Part shown: one piece after another, positions 19,125-27,948 of the stretch
Position numbering within the stretch: position 1 is the first letter of the stretch
How the letters are laid out: each line of letters starts with the position of its first letter
Assembly: GCF_018417595.1 (NCBI RefSeq)
Contig: NZ_CP070982.1
Location: forward strand, 5,755,001-5,819,000
Direction of reading: 5' to 3'
Origin: Pseudomonas entomophila
Lineage (GTDB): Bacteria; Pseudomonadota; Gammaproteobacteria; Pseudomonadales; Pseudomonadaceae
DNA: 64,000 bases
Notes under the pieces: model-generated
Database searches by the model: none
What the model was told of the DNA's origin: nothing
What the model saw: only the letters and a program-made list of their open reading frames with translations
Translations under genes and position numbers: made by a program

Positions 19125-19149
19125 CATATCAAGCAAGCACGGAGCACCC

Positions 19150-19995
19150 ATGTCCCTCGCCCTCGTCCACAGCCGCGCCCAGGTCGGCGTGCTGGCGCCA
19201 CCTGTCAGCGTCGAGACCCACCTGGCCAACGGCCTGCCCACCCTCACCCTGGTCGGCCTGCCGGAGGCTACGGTCAAGGAGAGCAAGGACCGGGTGCGCA
19301 GCGCCATCGTCAACTCGGGGCTGGATTATCCGGCCCGGCGCATCACCCAGAGCCTCGCCCCCGCCGACTTGCCCAAGGACGGCGGGCGCTACGACCTGGC
19401 CATCGCCCTGGGCATCCTCGCCGCCAACGGCCAGGTGCCGGTGGCCACCCTCGATGACATCGAATGCCTGGGCGAGCTGGCGTTGTCCGGGGCGTTGCGG
19501 CCAGTACAGGGGGTGTTGCCCGCGGCCCTCGCCGCGCGCGATGCCGGCCGCGCGCTGGTGGTACCCAGGGAGAACGCTGAAGAGGCCAGCCTGGCCAGCG
19601 GGTTGGTGGTGTATGCCGTGGGCACCTTGCAGGAACTGGTCGCCCACCTGAGCGGGCAACTGCCCCTGCCGCCCTATGCGGCCAACGGCTTGCTGCTGGA
19701 ACAACGGCCCTACCCGGACCTGAGCGAAGTCCAGGGCCAGGTCGCCGCCAAGCGTGCCCTCCTGGTAGCCGCTGCCGGGGGACATAACCTGCTGTTCACC
19801 GGCCCGCCCGGCACCGGCAAGACCTTGCTTGCCAGCCGCCTGCCCGGCCTGCTGCCTCCGCTGGACGAGCGCGAAGCGCTGGAGGTCGCGGCCATCCGTT
19901 CGGTCAGCGGCCATGCCCCGCTCGACAGCTGGCCACAACGGCCATTTCGCCATCCGCACCATTCCGCGTCCGGCCCGGCGCTGGTCGGCGGTGGC
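19150..19995 (+). pseudogene. comM: comM (yifB) Mg-chelatase-like ATPase, 5' part, split by transposon
   Basis: Encodes the first 282 residues of ComM, a hexameric helicase that promotes branch migration in natural transformation. Visible are SLALVHSRAQVGV, PTLTLVGLPEATVKESKDRVRSAI, Walker A GPPGTGKTLL near residue 220 and FRHPHHSASGPALVGGG at the break. The Tn7-like element begins at 19996, so the frame continues for only five codons (CRISK) and stops at 20013. The 3' part resumes at 41830. Removing the element and one GTGGC copy restores an uninterrupted 495-residue frame. Confidence 0.92.
19991..19995. repeat. Target-site duplication, left copy (GTGGC)
   Basis: GTGGC immediately outside the left TGTCGG end; identical to 41830-41834 outside the right end. 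It falls in the Gly-Gly-Gly codons of comM. Confidence 0.93.
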
Positions 19996-20041
19996 TGTCG
20001 GATTTCGAAATAAATGCGATTTTTTCGAAATTAATGCGACT
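19996..20041 (+). repeat. Transposon left end with two TnsB-type repeats
   Basis: TGTCGG terminus followed by two copies of a TTTCGAAATWAATGCGA repeat (about 20003-20019 and 20024-20040), 21 bp apart. The inverse of the repeat appears four times at the right end, as expected for TnsB-binding sites. Confidence 0.85.
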
Positions 20042-20171
20042 GGATGGACCATCCCGGTACCCCGGCTGAGCAGAAACCGGCTGCTGGATCCAATTGAAAA
20101 TACTCACCCTGCCCTGCATATATTCAGGCTAGGTCTCAATCCCGAGTCCTAACCACCGAAAGGGTTGTACC

Positions 20172-20456
20172 ATGAAAAATCCGATTCAAACGCAGCAAAC
20201 CCGCGCGAGAAAAGAGTTCAAAGCTCTTGGACGCGCAGAAAAAAATGGCGTGACCGACGCTGAAATTGTCCTAGAAATGGTCAAGGACATGGCAAACCCA
20301 GGCTCTGCTCAATCCGTAATGCAGGCCGCTGCTGCGGTTATGTACATGAGCGCAGTGAAAAAGGGCGATACGCCTATTACGGAGGCGGTTAATCGCTGCC
20401 TGGAGAGGCAGCGCAAGGAAAAGGCGAGCACTCGCGCAGTTCCTAGCCCAGCCTAA
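20172..20456 (+). CDS. Hypothetical small protein in the left cargo segment
   Basis: A 94-residue, mostly helical protein: a basic N-terminus (QTQQTRARKEFKALGRAEKNG) and a central Ala/Met-rich helix (SAQSVMQAAAAVMYMSAVKKG). There is no clear membrane segment. I do not recognise it. It is the first gene inside the left end and lies in the 2.7-kb segment between the outer and inner left ends. Confidence 0.5.
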   Translation: MKNPIQTQQTRARKEFKALGRAEKNGVTDAEIVLEMVKDMANPGSAQSVMQAAAAVMYMSAVKKGDTPITEAVNRCLERQRKEKASTRAVPSPA

Positions 20457-20553
20457 CCGATCGCTGCACCTGCAATCCCTCACTTCTGCTTCCTAGCTGA
20501 AGTAAGGGGTTGCACCTCCCGACAGTCATAGCTGACCGGTAGCAGTCTCAGCG

Positions 20554-21255
20554 CTAGGCGCCCTTGATCGCAGTAAGGCGCACAACTCCACAGTCAAAGC
20601 CCATCGGATTCCCGATCCCGGTTGCGAACCGTACCTGCGTATCGAGCAGCCGGTCATTGGTCTTCACCTCGACAAACTTGATCGCATCATCGCCGAGCAC
20701 GATCAAATCAGGCCAACCTGCCCGGTAGTCGTAAGGTGCGGCCGAGAAGGCCTCCAGGATCTTGGCGAGCATCTCGTTACCCATCTGCCGGTACAGGTCC
20801 AGCATGAAGTCGGCACGTACACGCGGGAAGAAAGTCCTGAGCCTGGCGTTGGTGGCCAGCTCGCGCACATTGCGCGCCACTCCATCTGGTGTGATTGACC
20901 GAACTGTGTCGACAATCTCGTCCGTATGCCCGGCCAAGATGGTCATCTGAGCCTCCAGGAACCGGACGATAGCGTCGTCTCGGTCATTGAAGGTGCTGAG
21001 CCTAGCCAGGGTTTCCAGAGCTGCGGCCTTCAGCAGGAGCAAGACAGAGCCGCCCTCACAGTAGCTCACTCGCGCGCCGCCGGTGGCGTATGTCTGGCCA
21101 ACAACCTCTTCTGGCAGTCCAGCTGGCCCACCATTGATCGACCAACTGCGCTTGTCGTGCTTGTGTGCTACTAGGTCAGTGATCGACCAGCCGATCCCTT
21201 CACACTGTTGAGCCAGAGTTGCCTTGGGTGCCTTCATGACAGGTCGCGCTTCCAT
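20554..21255 (-). CDS. VRR-NUC-type nuclease domain protein
   Basis: A 233-residue protein. Its C-terminal quarter has a PD-(D/E)xK-like VRR-NUC pattern: GWPDLIVLGDDAIKFVEVKT near residues 180-200, giving Asp and Glu-x-Lys. TNDRLLDTQVRFATGIGNPMGFDCGVVRL follows, where the Gln resembles the extra VRR-NUC helix residue. The N-terminal 170 residues are helical and not recognised. ATGs at 21255 and 21237 are both possible. It could be a restriction-like defence nuclease; it is a single gene with no obvious partner. Confidence 0.6.
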   Translation of the reverse strand: MEARPVMKAPKATLAQQCEGIGWSITDLVAHKHDKRSWSINGGPAGLPEEVVGQTYATGGARVSYCEGGSVLLLLKAAALETLARLSTFNDRDDAIVRFLEAQMTILAGHTDEIVDTVRSITPDGVARNVRELATNARLRTFFPRVRADFMLDLYRQMGNEMLAKILEAFSAAPYDYRAGWPDLIVLGDDAIKFVEVKTNDRLLDTQVRFATGIGNPMGFDCGVVRLTAIKGA

Positions 21256-21458
21256 CTGAGTAATTAAGGTACCGGCTCGCCCCAGGCTGGATAGACTGAT
21301 CAGGGACGGTGGTGTGGCGGCCTTGACCAGCCCCTAGGCCATAGTTGGCGACCGTTCAGGTCGACGGCCTGGGTTTGGATCATATGGAGGACAGGCTTTC
21401 TAATCCACGCTGCCGATAATATCGGCGCGGCACACTTTCCCCCCGACCACCAACGTAG

Positions 21459-21690
21459 CGTCTGCTGCGGACGGTATTGTCAGGACAGCCAGCAGAAATG
21501 TCATCAGCAATGGCGCTGGTGGCTAATCAATTACGAGAGAGATACCCGAAGATCGCGACGCTCATGGACGGCTGCTAGGACGAAGTACTGGCACACATGG
21601 CGTTTTCCAAAGTGCCGCGACAGCAGTTGCACAGCACCAATCCGCTGGAGCATTTGAACGCCGAGATCAAGCGTCGCACCGAGGTCGTGG
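21459..21690 (+). pseudogene. IS256-family (Mutator) transposase remnant
   Basis: Translation in one frame gives RLLRTVLSGQPAEM, then ANQLRERYPKIATLMD, an in-frame TAG near 21575, then DEVLAHMAFSKVP and LHSTNPLEHLNAEIKRRTEVV. This is the C-terminal signature of IS256 transposases (StNPLErlN.EiKRRt.VV). No start, no N-terminal part and no inverted repeats were found, so it is a decayed fragment. Confidence 0.75.
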
Positions 21691-21885
21691 AGAGGCGCCC
21701 AGCCCGATGATGCGCTGGATTTCCACAATCACCTTTCCGCCAATACTGGGAAGACCCCGGTTCCGCTCAGCTTTGGGAGACTTATTGGAAAGGAAATCAT
21801 AAGTGACCTGGGATAGCGAACGGGAGCTTTGTTTCTCGTAGATTTGCGAGCATGCTGTGAGCGAAACGTGGCAGGAGGAATAGCC

Positions 21886-22287
21886 ATGAACCAGGGAGCA
21901 TTCCAGCCAGCGCCACTGTTGGCTGCCGAACTGATTGACTGCCTGTGTCCCACGACCGGGGCACCCTACTCGGTTGAGCGCTATATTGAGATCTTTAGAC
22001 TTAGCCCAGCCGTGTTTGCCGGCCATGTCGCAGCCTATCGTCGCAGCAAACAAGGAGCGGCCAGCGAATCCGATACCGAAGCGACGCAACGCTATATCGC
22101 GGATGTCCTGCGTGTGATCTTAGCCGTAGACGAGAGCGGCGTTACCATCGAGCGGGCGATCACGTGGTTTCGCCTCGAGCCGTTACCGACCTTCAAACAG
22201 CAGACCGCAGAGCAACTGGTCAGTCAGGGCCAGGTTGAGCGAGTGCTGCAGTTTCTGGCCTCCTGGCAGGCGGGAAGCCAGGGATGA
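21886..22287 (+). CDS. DUF2384 (MbcA/ParS/Xre C-terminal)-like protein
   Basis: A 133-residue protein. The last third, ERAITWFRLEPLPTFKQQTAEQLVSQGQVERVLQFL, fits the toxin-binding DUF2384 domain of Xre/ParS/MbcA antitoxins (W..P.P.f...ta.eLv..G....v...L). An N-terminal helical region precedes it (VERYIEIFRLSPAVFAGHVAAYRRS). The ATG has an excellent site, AGGAGGAATAGCC. It overlaps the next gene by four bases (ATGA), suggesting a two-gene unit. The usual RES-domain toxin is absent, so a toxin-antitoxin role is only a hypothesis. Confidence 0.55.
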   Translation: MNQGAFQPAPLLAAELIDCLCPTTGAPYSVERYIEIFRLSPAVFAGHVAAYRRSKQGAASESDTEATQRYIADVLRVILAVDESGVTIERAITWFRLEPLPTFKQQTAEQLVSQGQVERVLQFLASWQAGSQG

Positions 22288-22565
22288 GTCGTGATAGCCA
22301 ACGGCATGTCGATCATCAATCGACCTACCACTCCTGCTATCGCACGGTCCTAGACACAGTGGATGCGCGTTACGACGTTCGCGGTTCTCTGCTGGCAGAC
22401 ATGGTGAAAGCCTGTCTGGCGCACCGCGCCATACTGCCCGCAGCGCAACGGGCGTATTTCACGCAGCACGCGCCAGAGGAAGCGGTGGCCTATTTGGAAA
22501 AGTTCACTGCCACGCTGTTGTTTGGTCCCCAGGGACGCCTCTCGCCGCAAGAGTACCGCTACTGA
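22284..22565 (+). CDS. Hypothetical protein coupled to the DUF2384-like gene
   Basis: A 93-residue protein, translationally coupled (ATGA overlap) to the preceding gene. Features are a His/Tyr-rich start (RHVDHQSTYHSCYRTVLDTVDARYD) and a helical body with no recognised motif. It is too short for a RES toxin (about 150 residues) and lacks its Arg/Glu/Ser pattern as far as I can see. If the upstream protein is an antitoxin, this would be the candidate partner. Confidence 0.5.
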   Translation: MSRDSQRHVDHQSTYHSCYRTVLDTVDARYDVRGSLLADMVKACLAHRAILPAAQRAYFTQHAPEEAVAYLEKFTATLLFGPQGRLSPQEYRY

Positions 22566-22675
22566 TGAGCATCCTATTCCGGCTCGATTGCCTGCGATGT
22601 AATCTCGTGACGAGAACATGACTATGGTTGAACCCAATACTTGGCGAGCGACCTGCCCAAGACTCCGGTGACGTC

Positions 22676-22721
22676 TGTCGGCCCCCGAAACAAATTTGAA
22701 TCATTCGAAACTAGTGTGACT
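22676..22721 (+). repeat. Internal degenerate transposon left end
   Basis: Starts TGTCGG and aligns without gaps to the outer left end (19996-20041) at 33 of 46 positions. It keeps both TnsB-like repeats (CGAAACAAATTTGA and TTCGAAACTAGTGTGACT) at the same spacing. The flanking pentamer is ACGTC, not GTGGC. It marks the end of a related, older or nested element. Confidence 0.7.
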
Positions 22722-22846
22722 AAGCCCGACCTGCAGGAGCCGGCCAAGCTCGGATACGTAAGGCCTCCTCGGACCTGACTACACTCCAGAAAGGAGCTAC
22801 TTCCAGTGCTCCAGTGGCTCTACAGCAGGGGCAAGAGCGGTGACAC

Positions 22847-23347
22847 TTAGTCCAGCTTTCTTTGCATCAGGTGGCTGACTTGCTCTGGAGTCATGGGCCT
22901 CATTTCATATGCCCAGGCCGGAGTGCCGGGATAACCGTTGTCGTTCAGCAAAATCTCAATCTCGAACGCGAACGTATCGTTGCTCCATGGGTGAATCGCT
23001 GGCGATGCCTCAACTCCCTCTGGATACATGAAAGCCAGAAGCGGCCGCTCGCCCAGCTTAGTCACCTCCAAGCGATATCCCTTGTCGTATTCCACTGGAT
23101 AGTGACCTCTGGTGTAAGCATCGATCTTCGCCTGTAGTGCGGAGCGCTCTTGATGAGCCGAGAACTCTTTCGTCACAGTCAGTCCTGCGAAAATCAAGAA
23201 CGAGACGATAGTGCAGCCGATGGCCAGCGCTCCGATCCCAATCGCAACCTTCTTCCATTTTTCCAAGGTAATTTTGGCAGCGAGCATGACCAGAACGGCC
23301 GCGACAATCGAAGCAACTACGCTCAACCAGAAGTCAGACAACGACAT
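22847..23347 (-). CDS. Hypothetical membrane protein downstream of gajB
   Basis: A 166-residue protein with two predicted membrane helices: residues 7-25 (LSVVASIVAAVLVMLAAKI) and about 33-56 (VAIGIGALAIGCTIVSFLIFAGL). A soluble C-terminal domain of about 110 residues follows. The start at 23347 has GGAG seven bases upstream; a longer frame to 23404 lacks such a site. It is on the same strand as Gabija but 500 bp beyond gajB. No family was recognised. Confidence 0.55.
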   Translation of the reverse strand: MSLSDFWLSVVASIVAAVLVMLAAKITLEKWKKVAIGIGALAIGCTIVSFLIFAGLTVTKEFSAHQERSALQAKIDAYTRGHYPVEYDKGYRLEVTKLGERPLLAFMYPEGVEASPAIHPWSNDTFAFEIEILLNDNGYPGTPAWAYEMRPMTPEQVSHLMQRKLD

Positions 23348-23404
23348 AATTTCTCCATAAAAATCAGCGGATTGGACTCTGAGAATATCGAGCCGCGACA
23401 TCAA

Positions 23405-23851
23405 TGCGCCACCTTTTTATTGAGATCTCGCTGCCCTCAAGGCAAGTGAGTTAATCACTCGAGTATGCGAGCGTCCGCCGGAAATGAGCGATGTCCTGGC
23501 CGATGTGAGCCAACGACTCAAGTAGGTGTAGAAGCCTTCGGTTCAGTCCCTTTACCCTACAAGTCGCGGGCTGTTAGACGACACAGCATCCGGGATCAGC
23601 TGGATGCTTTGAGTCTGGGGTTTATAGAGCGGTTACCTTCTTTTGCCAATGGTAGCCATTCATGAACGTTCGCTTTCGGTCGAAAGCACTTGCTGGAAAG
23701 TGTCCATACGCTCATAGCCGCGTAAATGGCATTAGCAGCCCTTTGTACATGGCGCTACCTACCCAAAGTGGCCTCCAGCGATAGGCAGCAACGAGACAAA
23801 TCTTCCGCAAGCACTGGGTCAACGATCGCCAATTGGCATGCCTTCAAACGC
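23405..23851. other. Gene-free interval between the membrane protein and gajB
   Basis: About 450 bp of mixed composition with only short spurious frames. I saw no terminator with a T-run and no recognisable repeat. It may be decayed cargo. Confidence 0.3.
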
Positions 23852-25570
23852 TCAAAGCAGCGGGCAGCGAAATCGCCCATTCGGGGTCAGTATTGTCGCC
23901 TTTTTCATTGCACGAGTGACCGCGACACGCATGGCTAAACGGGCCTGACGCACGCGATCGGGGGTTGCCCCTGCCTGTAAAAATCGCCCCCTCATCAGCC
24001 CCTCGTACAATATGACCTCTGTGAACTCTTTCCCTTTCGACTTGTGCATGGTCATCAGATGGAGGCCCTTCCAGTCCTTGGTCACCGCTTGGAAGTGATC
24101 CTGAACAAGGGCATCCCGGACCAGCCCCTCTGCTCCTGGGTAACCTCCAGCTGAGCGCCATAGTTCGCTCAACCGGCTTCGAAGGAGGGATCCCTTCCCA
24201 AGCAAGCGGACATACCGAGCATCGATACCGATCTGATTGAGAACCTGCTCAGTGCTTGAGTCCAGCAGCTGTCGCATGGCGATCCAATCGACCTGAGGGT
24301 CGCCAGTCAGTTGCAGATAAAGGCGCTGGACCGCGATAGTCTGTACGGCAGCGAGAATCCGCTTGTGCGGTAGCCTGCGAAGCGTCTGACCTCCGAACAA
24401 TTGCTCAAAAGCGAGCACCAATTCCAGATGTGGCTTACTGGGGGCCTTCTCGCCTTTCCTGCCACGCAGGTGAGCACATAAATTTCTTAGGAGCCTTTCA
24501 GTAATGATCTCTGCAGTCGCGCCACCTTCGAGAAGCGCAGCGATCGCCGTAGCAGAGAGCGCAGCAGCTTCTTGGTCAAACGCCACTTCATGGGAAAGTC
24601 TAGGCAAACTATCTGAGTCACTCGACAAGTACGCGGAAACCTCAGCCATGAAGCTCTTGCTGGGCACCAAAATAGCAAGCGACCAATCACGTCCATCTCT
24701 ATTCAACCGTCCTATAGCGGTCAGAACCGCAAACTTGAAAGCCCGATGAAGCATCCCTTTACGCGGGACGTAGGGCGTCACCGCCACATCAGTGTAGGCT
24801 CGATGCTTGTTGGCACCTGTCAGCAGGTCGTTGCCGAACTGAACGATGTCGGTCCCCGTGCTCCGGTGATTTTCCATTCCAAAAGAAAAGGAGGCGGGAC
24901 GGTAAGCTTCTTCAAACTCTTGAATCCTGTTAGCACTGGCACCGCGAAATTCGTAGATCCGTTGTTCCGGGTCAGCCAAAGCCAGCACCTGGCTATGTCG
25001 AGTCAGCGCGCGGATGAAACGCCACTCGTCCTCGTTCGTGTCCTGGAACTCGTCGAGTATGACAAGTGGATAGCTGTTGCCGTAGATGCGCTGCAGCGAC
25101 TGGCTTCTCTCCAGCAACATGGCAGCATTGCTGGCGAACAGGTCGAAGTGCAACAGTCCCTCCTCCTCGAGCAGCCTGATTTTCTCCAAGGCTATCTGTT
25201 CTGCACTTAATGTGGACAATCGCGCTGCAGCCTCTGGCGGAGGAAGCAGTGATAAGGGCCGCCCGTTGCGGAGTAAGTAGCCATGGCTGCGCAGTAAATT
25301 CCACGTGAAGCCATGGTAGGTGTTGACCTCAAGCCGAGCCTGCTCGAGTTTCGGCAGCATCTTTCCGGCCTGTTCCGCAACCCTTGCGACCGTTGCTCTG
25401 GCGAAGCTCAGGAATAGCACCTGTTGGTACTCTGTGAGGTCTAGTCGGCCTAGAAATGCTTCAGCTTTAAGCAATGCGACTGTGGTTTTCCCTGAGCCAG
25501 GCCCCCCCATCACGACCAGATGGCTGGGAGAGTCGATAACATCCCGTCGAGACTGATCAAGCACTATCAT
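23852..25570 (-). CDS. gajB: Gabija protein GajB, UvrD/Rep-like helicase
   Basis: A 572-residue superfamily 1A helicase. It has an N-terminal Gln/Walker A region (MIVLDQSRRDVID, GGPGSGKTT at 22-30), Ia FLSFARAT, Walker B LDEFQDTN (172-179), DPEQRIYEFRGA, and C-terminal MTMHKSKGKEFTEVILYEG and AMRVAVTRAM. GajB senses DNA termini and works with the GajA nuclease against phage DNA. It starts four bases after the gajA stop, the standard Gabija order. It is slightly longer than the founding GajB (about 494). No frameshift is seen, so the pair looks intact. Confidence 0.82.
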   Translation of the reverse strand: MIVLDQSRRDVIDSPSHLVVMGGPGSGKTTVALLKAEAFLGRLDLTEYQQVLFLSFARATVARVAEQAGKMLPKLEQARLEVNTYHGFTWNLLRSHGYLLRNGRPLSLLPPPEAAARLSTLSAEQIALEKIRLLEEEGLLHFDLFASNAAMLLERSQSLQRIYGNSYPLVILDEFQDTNEDEWRFIRALTRHSQVLALADPEQRIYEFRGASANRIQEFEEAYRPASFSFGMENHRSTGTDIVQFGNDLLTGANKHRAYTDVAVTPYVPRKGMLHRAFKFAVLTAIGRLNRDGRDWSLAILVPSKSFMAEVSAYLSSDSDSLPRLSHEVAFDQEAAALSATAIAALLEGGATAEIITERLLRNLCAHLRGRKGEKAPSKPHLELVLAFEQLFGGQTLRRLPHKRILAAVQTIAVQRLYLQLTGDPQVDWIAMRQLLDSSTEQVLNQIGIDARYVRLLGKGSLLRSRLSELWRSAGGYPGAEGLVRDALVQDHFQAVTKDWKGLHLMTMHKSKGKEFTEVILYEGLMRGRFLQAGATPDRVRQARLAMRVAVTRAMKKATILTPNGRFRCPLL

Positions 25571-25573
25571 CTG

Positions 25574-27385
25574 TTAAGGCCCGACCAAATCGAGAAGGTC
25601 ATCATCCAGTTCTGGACGTTCAGGCTCGGGCTTCTTGGGAACAATTGTGGCTGTAATGCTCTCAAGGGTGCTGACAATGAATTCTGGGAGGTGATGTCGG
25701 GTCATAGCGGTACAAAGTAAGCTGGCAGCAGCTCCATCGCCTTTCCAGCGCTTTAGCAGCCCCCCTAGAATCGCTGCTACCTCATCTTTCGTGGCATCAG
25801 GGCCCGGGGCCTTGTCCTTTAAGTCTGAAGGCCAAGCACCGCTGTCGATCAAAGACGCAACCCAGCCACGCAACATTTCCTCATCGGCTCCTTTGAGAAC
25901 GACGTTCTCGAAACCTTTCTCAGGTGCTTGATAGGGGTAGTCGACCGACGCCCTAATAGCCTCCAATTGCTCGGGTGCCTGCTCGTCGAAAACGGCATAG
26001 ACCTTCTTCCCGAGCTTGCGGTAGTAGGCCCCCATCGGAGCGATCAGCGAGTCAGTCGTCGCATCGATGATTGGGATGCCCAACGCCTCAAGCGGCATGA
26101 AAGACTCCGGCTCCTGCTGATGAAGCAGTCGCGCTACGGCGGGCCAAGCATCGTATTCCGTCCGGCCTTCGGCAATCAGCACCCGACGTGCCAGAAGGGC
26201 CTCACAAACACGCAGCCGCATGTCCTGCCGGTACATTTTTGCTTTGATGCCCGGCGGCAGCCCTGCAGGCATGGCACTCAGTTTCCCATCGTTTCGGCTG
26301 ATAACGATGACCTGCTCGGGTTCGAATTCTTCGAGTACGTAGGGCGAATGCGAGGTAAAAAGCGCCTGGGCTGACTTGCTGCGCACACCGTTGATGATGC
26401 GTTTTTGAATATGCGGCGGGATTGCTATCTCTGGCTCCTCCATCGCAAAAATCACGTTCTGCTTCAGCTCCGCGATCAGTGACAGAAGTGCCAGTACCAT
26501 CATGTTGATAGTACCGGTGCCTTGGCTCTGGAATGGTGCTGCATGCGCTTCGCCATCACTACGCTGCGCACCGGTTACCATGAAGACAGTTAACGCTTTT
26601 CGCAGAGACTCACGTGTCAGTTGCGTGACTCGCATTTGTGGATCGCTGCCGTCATCGCTGGGCATGTAGCCGCGGATTGAGGCCTGCACATTCGCCAAGA
26701 TGTCGTTGATCCCGATCTCCGGATCAGTTGCAACCTGCAACTGTCGAAGCTCAACCAAGAGCCCTTCCCAGATTTTGAAGTTCTTGTCGTCCTGTAACCG
26801 CAAAATGATGTCCAGGAGCGAGCCACGCTCAAGGCTCAACGCACGACTGCCGGTTCGGATCGTGCGCAGATACAGAAACCCACAGACACGCTTATCGGCA
26901 GTCCTGAAGAAATCGTAAGACCCATCCTGTTTCATCGGCGAGCAGAAGTAAGTGGTACCAGTGAAATCATCCTCATCAGCGTCGTATCTGCCGACAAAAA
27001 CGACGCGCAAACAGGCCTGAACCATCTGGTCATCAGTATTCTCTACTGGCGGCCCCCCGAGCAGATCTCCCGTACCGTTATCCCACCATTCGATGTGATC
27101 CCGAAAACGCATTTCCTGATCCAGGTTCAGGTCAGTGATCACTGCTTCGATGGTGATGTGGACTGGCTGCCCCTGCGGATCGACATACTCCCCCGCATAA
27201 AAATCGTGCTCATCTATCACAGGCCTACGGGATAGCCGCTCAGGGCCCAGCACCAGATCAATCGCCTCCAGCAGTGTCGACTTACCGATGTTGTTGTCAC
27301 CAACGATAACGGCATGCTTAGGAAACAAAACGTCCGCGCGCCTGATACCTCGGAAATTCTCAATCTGAAGTCGTGCAACCCGCAT
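25574..27385 (-). CDS. gajA: Gabija protein GajA, OLD-family ATPase/TOPRIM nuclease
   Basis: A 603-residue protein starting MRVARLQIENFRGIRRADV, the conserved OLD/RecF start. Walker A is GDNNIGKST (29-37) and Walker B is FAMEEPEI (313-320), followed by TSHSPYVLE. The TOPRIM domain shows LIAEGRTEYDAW (403-413) and VYAVFDEQ (462-469). GajA nicks or cleaves DNA and is restrained by nucleotides in the founding system. I chose 27385, where homology begins; an in-frame ATG at 27445 would add 20 residues. It pairs with gajB directly downstream. Confidence 0.82.
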   Translation of the reverse strand: MRVARLQIENFRGIRRADVLFPKHAVIVGDNNIGKSTLLEAIDLVLGPERLSRRPVIDEHDFYAGEYVDPQGQPVHITIEAVITDLNLDQEMRFRDHIEWWDNGTGDLLGGPPVENTDDQMVQACLRVVFVGRYDADEDDFTGTTYFCSPMKQDGSYDFFRTADKRVCGFLYLRTIRTGSRALSLERGSLLDIILRLQDDKNFKIWEGLLVELRQLQVATDPEIGINDILANVQASIRGYMPSDDGSDPQMRVTQLTRESLRKALTVFMVTGAQRSDGEAHAAPFQSQGTGTINMMVLALLSLIAELKQNVIFAMEEPEIAIPPHIQKRIINGVRSKSAQALFTSHSPYVLEEFEPEQVIVISRNDGKLSAMPAGLPPGIKAKMYRQDMRLRVCEALLARRVLIAEGRTEYDAWPAVARLLHQQEPESFMPLEALGIPIIDATTDSLIAPMGAYYRKLGKKVYAVFDEQAPEQLEAIRASVDYPYQAPEKGFENVVLKGADEEMLRGWVASLIDSGAWPSDLKDKAPGPDATKDEVAAILGGLLKRWKGDGAAASLLCTAMTRHHLPEFIVSTLESITATIVPKKPEPERPELDDDLLDLVGP

Positions 27386-27745
27386 ATCTGTCTGCTCCCA
27401 CTCCCGTGTAAGCCTCGCACGTCGAGGCCAATAGCCATCAGACACTAGTCGATAAACGGTCCAAATGCCTCACAGGATCTGGTCCCTCCCTAGCTCAATG
27501 CTCTAGTTGCCCAGAGCGATGACGGTACGCGTAGGGCCTGCTACATCGGTCATCTTAGACCTCCCGATGCTGCTTGCCAGGCGGAGTTCAGACGCGCGGA
27601 TCTAGGCAGATCCAGCCATCAATGGCTGTGCCGACCGCGCGATGCAACATGGACTAGGATCAGATTCAGTAGCGTGATCGCCATGATTGACTCGGTTACG
27701 CGACTCAGTGAGCAAAAGACTTGCGATTCAAGAAAAGCACGAGTA

Positions 27746-27761
27746 CTGTACATGCATACAG
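27746..27761. promoter_or_regulatory. LexA (SOS) box
   Basis: CTGTACATGCATACAG matches the gammaproteobacterial LexA consensus CTGTATATATATACAG at 13 of 16 positions and keeps CTGT...ACAG. It is symmetric over the outer bases (TACTGTA...TACAGTA). It lies over 300 bp from either flanking gene, so its target is unclear. Confidence 0.6.
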
Positions 27762-27948
27762 TAGAAAAATATTGAACTTCAGCTTTCGATAGAGCGTCAC
27801 TAGGACTGAATGCTCAAGCCCGAACCATCCGCTCTTTAACAACTGGCCTCATCCAGAGTCTGCGGCAGCCCAGCTGATACCTGCTGCGGCAACCGTAGTC
27901 CAAAGTCGGCGACATCAGGCCGAAGGTCGAGAAAATCGACTGATGGCG

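Noticed and set aside
21256..21458. Possible coding continuation upstream of the IS256 relic
   Set aside because: Only the segment from about 21459 aligns with the transposase C-terminal pattern; further upstream the frame has a stop and no similarity.
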